Positions 62,346-64,000 of a DNA stretch of 64,000 bases are shown in pieces. The DNA is taken from assembly GCA_001949185.1 (NCBI GenBank), contig BDGG01000004.1, positions 1,048,278-1,112,277 on the forward strand. Reading direction: 5' to 3'. Numbering within the stretch: the first letter of the stretch is position 1; every line of letters starts with the position of its first letter. This DNA comes from Ramazzottius varieornatus (lineage: Eukaryota; Tardigrada; Eutardigrada; Parachela; Ramazzottiidae). The translations under genes and the position numbers were made by a program. Below the pieces are notes generated by a model. That model saw only the letters and a program-made list of their open reading frames with translations. It was not told the DNA's origin and searched no databases.

Positions 62346-63496
62346 TTCGGGTGCCACCATTCTGTGGATTGTCCCAAATGGGCTCATCAAACTCGGAGAC
62401 CGACACTACATAAGGATACCGACAGAGTATTCCCGTCTTAGCCTCACAGGTTATCACTGGACTTTACGCCACTGTACCGTGCACAGTTTCTCTGCTCACC
62501 ACCGAAAACGCGGCTCCATATCACATTAAAATTCGACGGACTTGCGAAATTGCACAAGGTTGTGCGGGTTCAGCAACCGATTACTGGAAACACATCCTGC
62601 AAGCATGCGCGAAAAATTACAATTTTCTTTACAGTTTGATTCCTGTTCTGAGGTACAAAAATTAGTCATTGCAGTAAACTACTAAGAACTTCTGGTCATA
62701 TCGAAGTGCCAGAACCCACGGGTCGATCAGAACTGGGTAAAAACACATCCCTCGGGTACTAGTTGGAAGTTCAAACAAAGGTTTCTCGAAAACACCCAGG
62801 CCGTCCAAGCTCACATCTCATTGAGGTTGAAGGAAAGCCATGAGTAGGCGAAGTGACGAGTTCTTTAAAGACGAGAGTACAATCCGCGCGATGGGTTTCT
62901 GGCAAACCCCTTGAGGAACTTTCGTCATGTACTGTGCTCTACAAAGACACCTTTAAATATAACAGATCACTTTAGTTTGAGTACGGGAAGAGGTGCGGTT
63001 CTTTAAAAGTAAAGAGGTCGATCTGCGCAATCCAACTGCACTTACCTTGGGGGCGTTGTCCACTGCTTTAGAATCGATACGTTCCAGCCTCATATCGAAC
63101 ATCATAATTATGCATCGCGGGTAGCGCAGACAATAGGCACCTTGCGTGCCAGCCAGAATTTCACGACGAACGTTCAAATTTTACGTTGAGCGGTGAGTCA
63201 TCACCGAGCGCGACGTAAATTACGTTGACAAACGTGACGGTGGCAAAATGACGACGAAGGCCCTCTCACTTCGTAACGTAAAAATTTCACGACGTTGACT
63301 GCTTCGCAAATAACTACCTGCAGTGAATTCTGCCGTACATCCATGCTCCCCTGGTGTTCGTACAGTACAATTGATCCGGGGTACTTTGCCGCCGTTCGAA
63401 CAGCAGATATCAGATTTATTTTCATAATTTTGATTTAGTTCGCTTCTTTACACATTCTGACATTTTTGGCCACTATTTCGATTATCTGTCTCCAAG
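62346..63496. other. Spacer upstream of the astacin-like gene and last gene
   Basis: Head-to-head spacer of about 1.15 kb. A minus-strand frame at 62953-63177 (74 codons) is preceded by no recognisable splice acceptor and matches nothing I know. Additional 5' exons of the astacin-like gene cannot be excluded, because TTGCTTGCAG at 62289-62298 (minus strand) could act as an acceptor inside the proposed signal-peptide exon. Confidence 0.4.
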
Positions 63497-64000
63497 ATGG
63501 CTTCTTCTGGAACCTCCACTACACAACAAGGTAGAACTGGACGCAAGAAGGTAGCAGCTGTTCCTGAAACGACCGAGAAATCGGCGGAAGTCAGCGACAT
63601 GGATAAACTGGACCTGATTATCCTGAAAGAAATCAAGGCCCATAATCCGTACTCCGTTTCAACGCACAAGAGACCAGAACAACAGTAAGGAACGTTCTCA
63701 AGCAGAAGAAGAGAAGGAGGAGGCAGAGGCGGATGAGGTGAAGTCCATCCAGCAGAAGGCACTTCTAATCATGAAGCAAAAGCGAACAGATGGTGAGTCA
63801 CCAAATCAAGTAATTCAATCAGGCGACTATTTTTGCTTGTATTTTACTGCGCGCAAAATAAATCTATTCTTTAATCATTTTCGAAGGTGTTGAGGACTGG
63901 AAAGCTAACGAAGAAAGAGAGTTCCTGTTGGATGTTGGAATCAACCGCGACAACCGTCAAGCAGAAGAGGAAGACGGAGCTGATGCTTCCAACAAAGACG
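63497..64000 (+). CDS. Unidentified gene, 5' part, runs off the window
   Basis: ATG at 63497 opens a polar, Lys/Thr-rich sequence (MASSGTSTTQQGRTGRKK) followed by a helix (MDKLDLIILKEIKAH), ending at a stop at 63686-63688. Immediately after, another frame is open and strongly charged (KERSQAEEEKEEAEADEV...ALLIMKQKRTD) to a clear donor at 63790 (AGATG|GTGAGT). The next exon begins at 63886 (VEDWKANEEREFLLDVGI) and runs to the window edge. Joining the first and second frames needs a shift of one base between about 63660 and 63690; no normal-sized intron fits. Function unknown. Confidence 0.6.

Noticed and set aside
1..64000. CRISPR arrays, bacterial operons or horizontally acquired intron-less genes
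   Set aside because: No regularly spaced direct repeats; every gene of recognisable function has spliceosomal introns and animal homologues.

Overview
The window is nuclear DNA from an invertebrate animal. Every recognisable gene is split by many short GT-AG introns (mostly 55-300 nt). The gene set is metazoan: MED25 with a glutamine-rich tail, a CSPG4/NG2/Kon-tiki proteoglycan, a reeler-domain protein, KICS2, FERRY3, DMXL/Rabconnectin-3 and an astacin-family protein. A compact, intron-rich protostome fits; a tardigrade is possible, but the sequence alone does not settle the phylum. Exon joins were worked out by hand from splice motifs and reading phase. Where stated, the summed exons divide by three and give a continuous protein.

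Layout: MED25 (+, 112-3785) faces FERRY3 (-, 4135-5571, 5' end unresolved). A 2,258-residue coiled-coil protein follows (+, 6292-14621), with three to four tandemly duplicated exons. After a mostly non-coding stretch comes CSPG4 (+, 18845-33728), whose signal-peptide exon lies 5.4 kb upstream of the rest. Next are a GPI-type reeler protein (+, 35699-37855), KICS2 (-, 38670-40711), a C2H2 zinc-finger protein (+, 41134-42402), DMXL (-, 42893-55820), an unidentified disordered/coiled-coil protein (+, 56716-60681), an astacin whose zinc ligands are gone (-, 61143-62345), and the 5' part of an unidentified gene (+, 63497 to the end). From KICS2 onward neighbours alternate head-to-head and tail-to-tail with gaps of about 0.4-1.2 kb.

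Several products act in membrane traffic and nutrient sensing: FERRY3 (Rab5/endosome), DMXL (V-ATPase assembly) and KICS2 (KICSTOR/mTORC1). Nothing suggests they are co-regulated.

The most unusual non-coding signal is a family of at least seven 104-129 bp hairpins in introns and intergenic DNA. They share a GTGGCGCAC/GTGCGCCAC core stem and a similar loop. Their outer arms differ between copies but stay complementary within each copy. Other unrelated foldbacks occupy further introns. The second clear oddity is the astacin-fold protein that has lost the whole zinc-binding motif while keeping an intact multi-exon reading frame.
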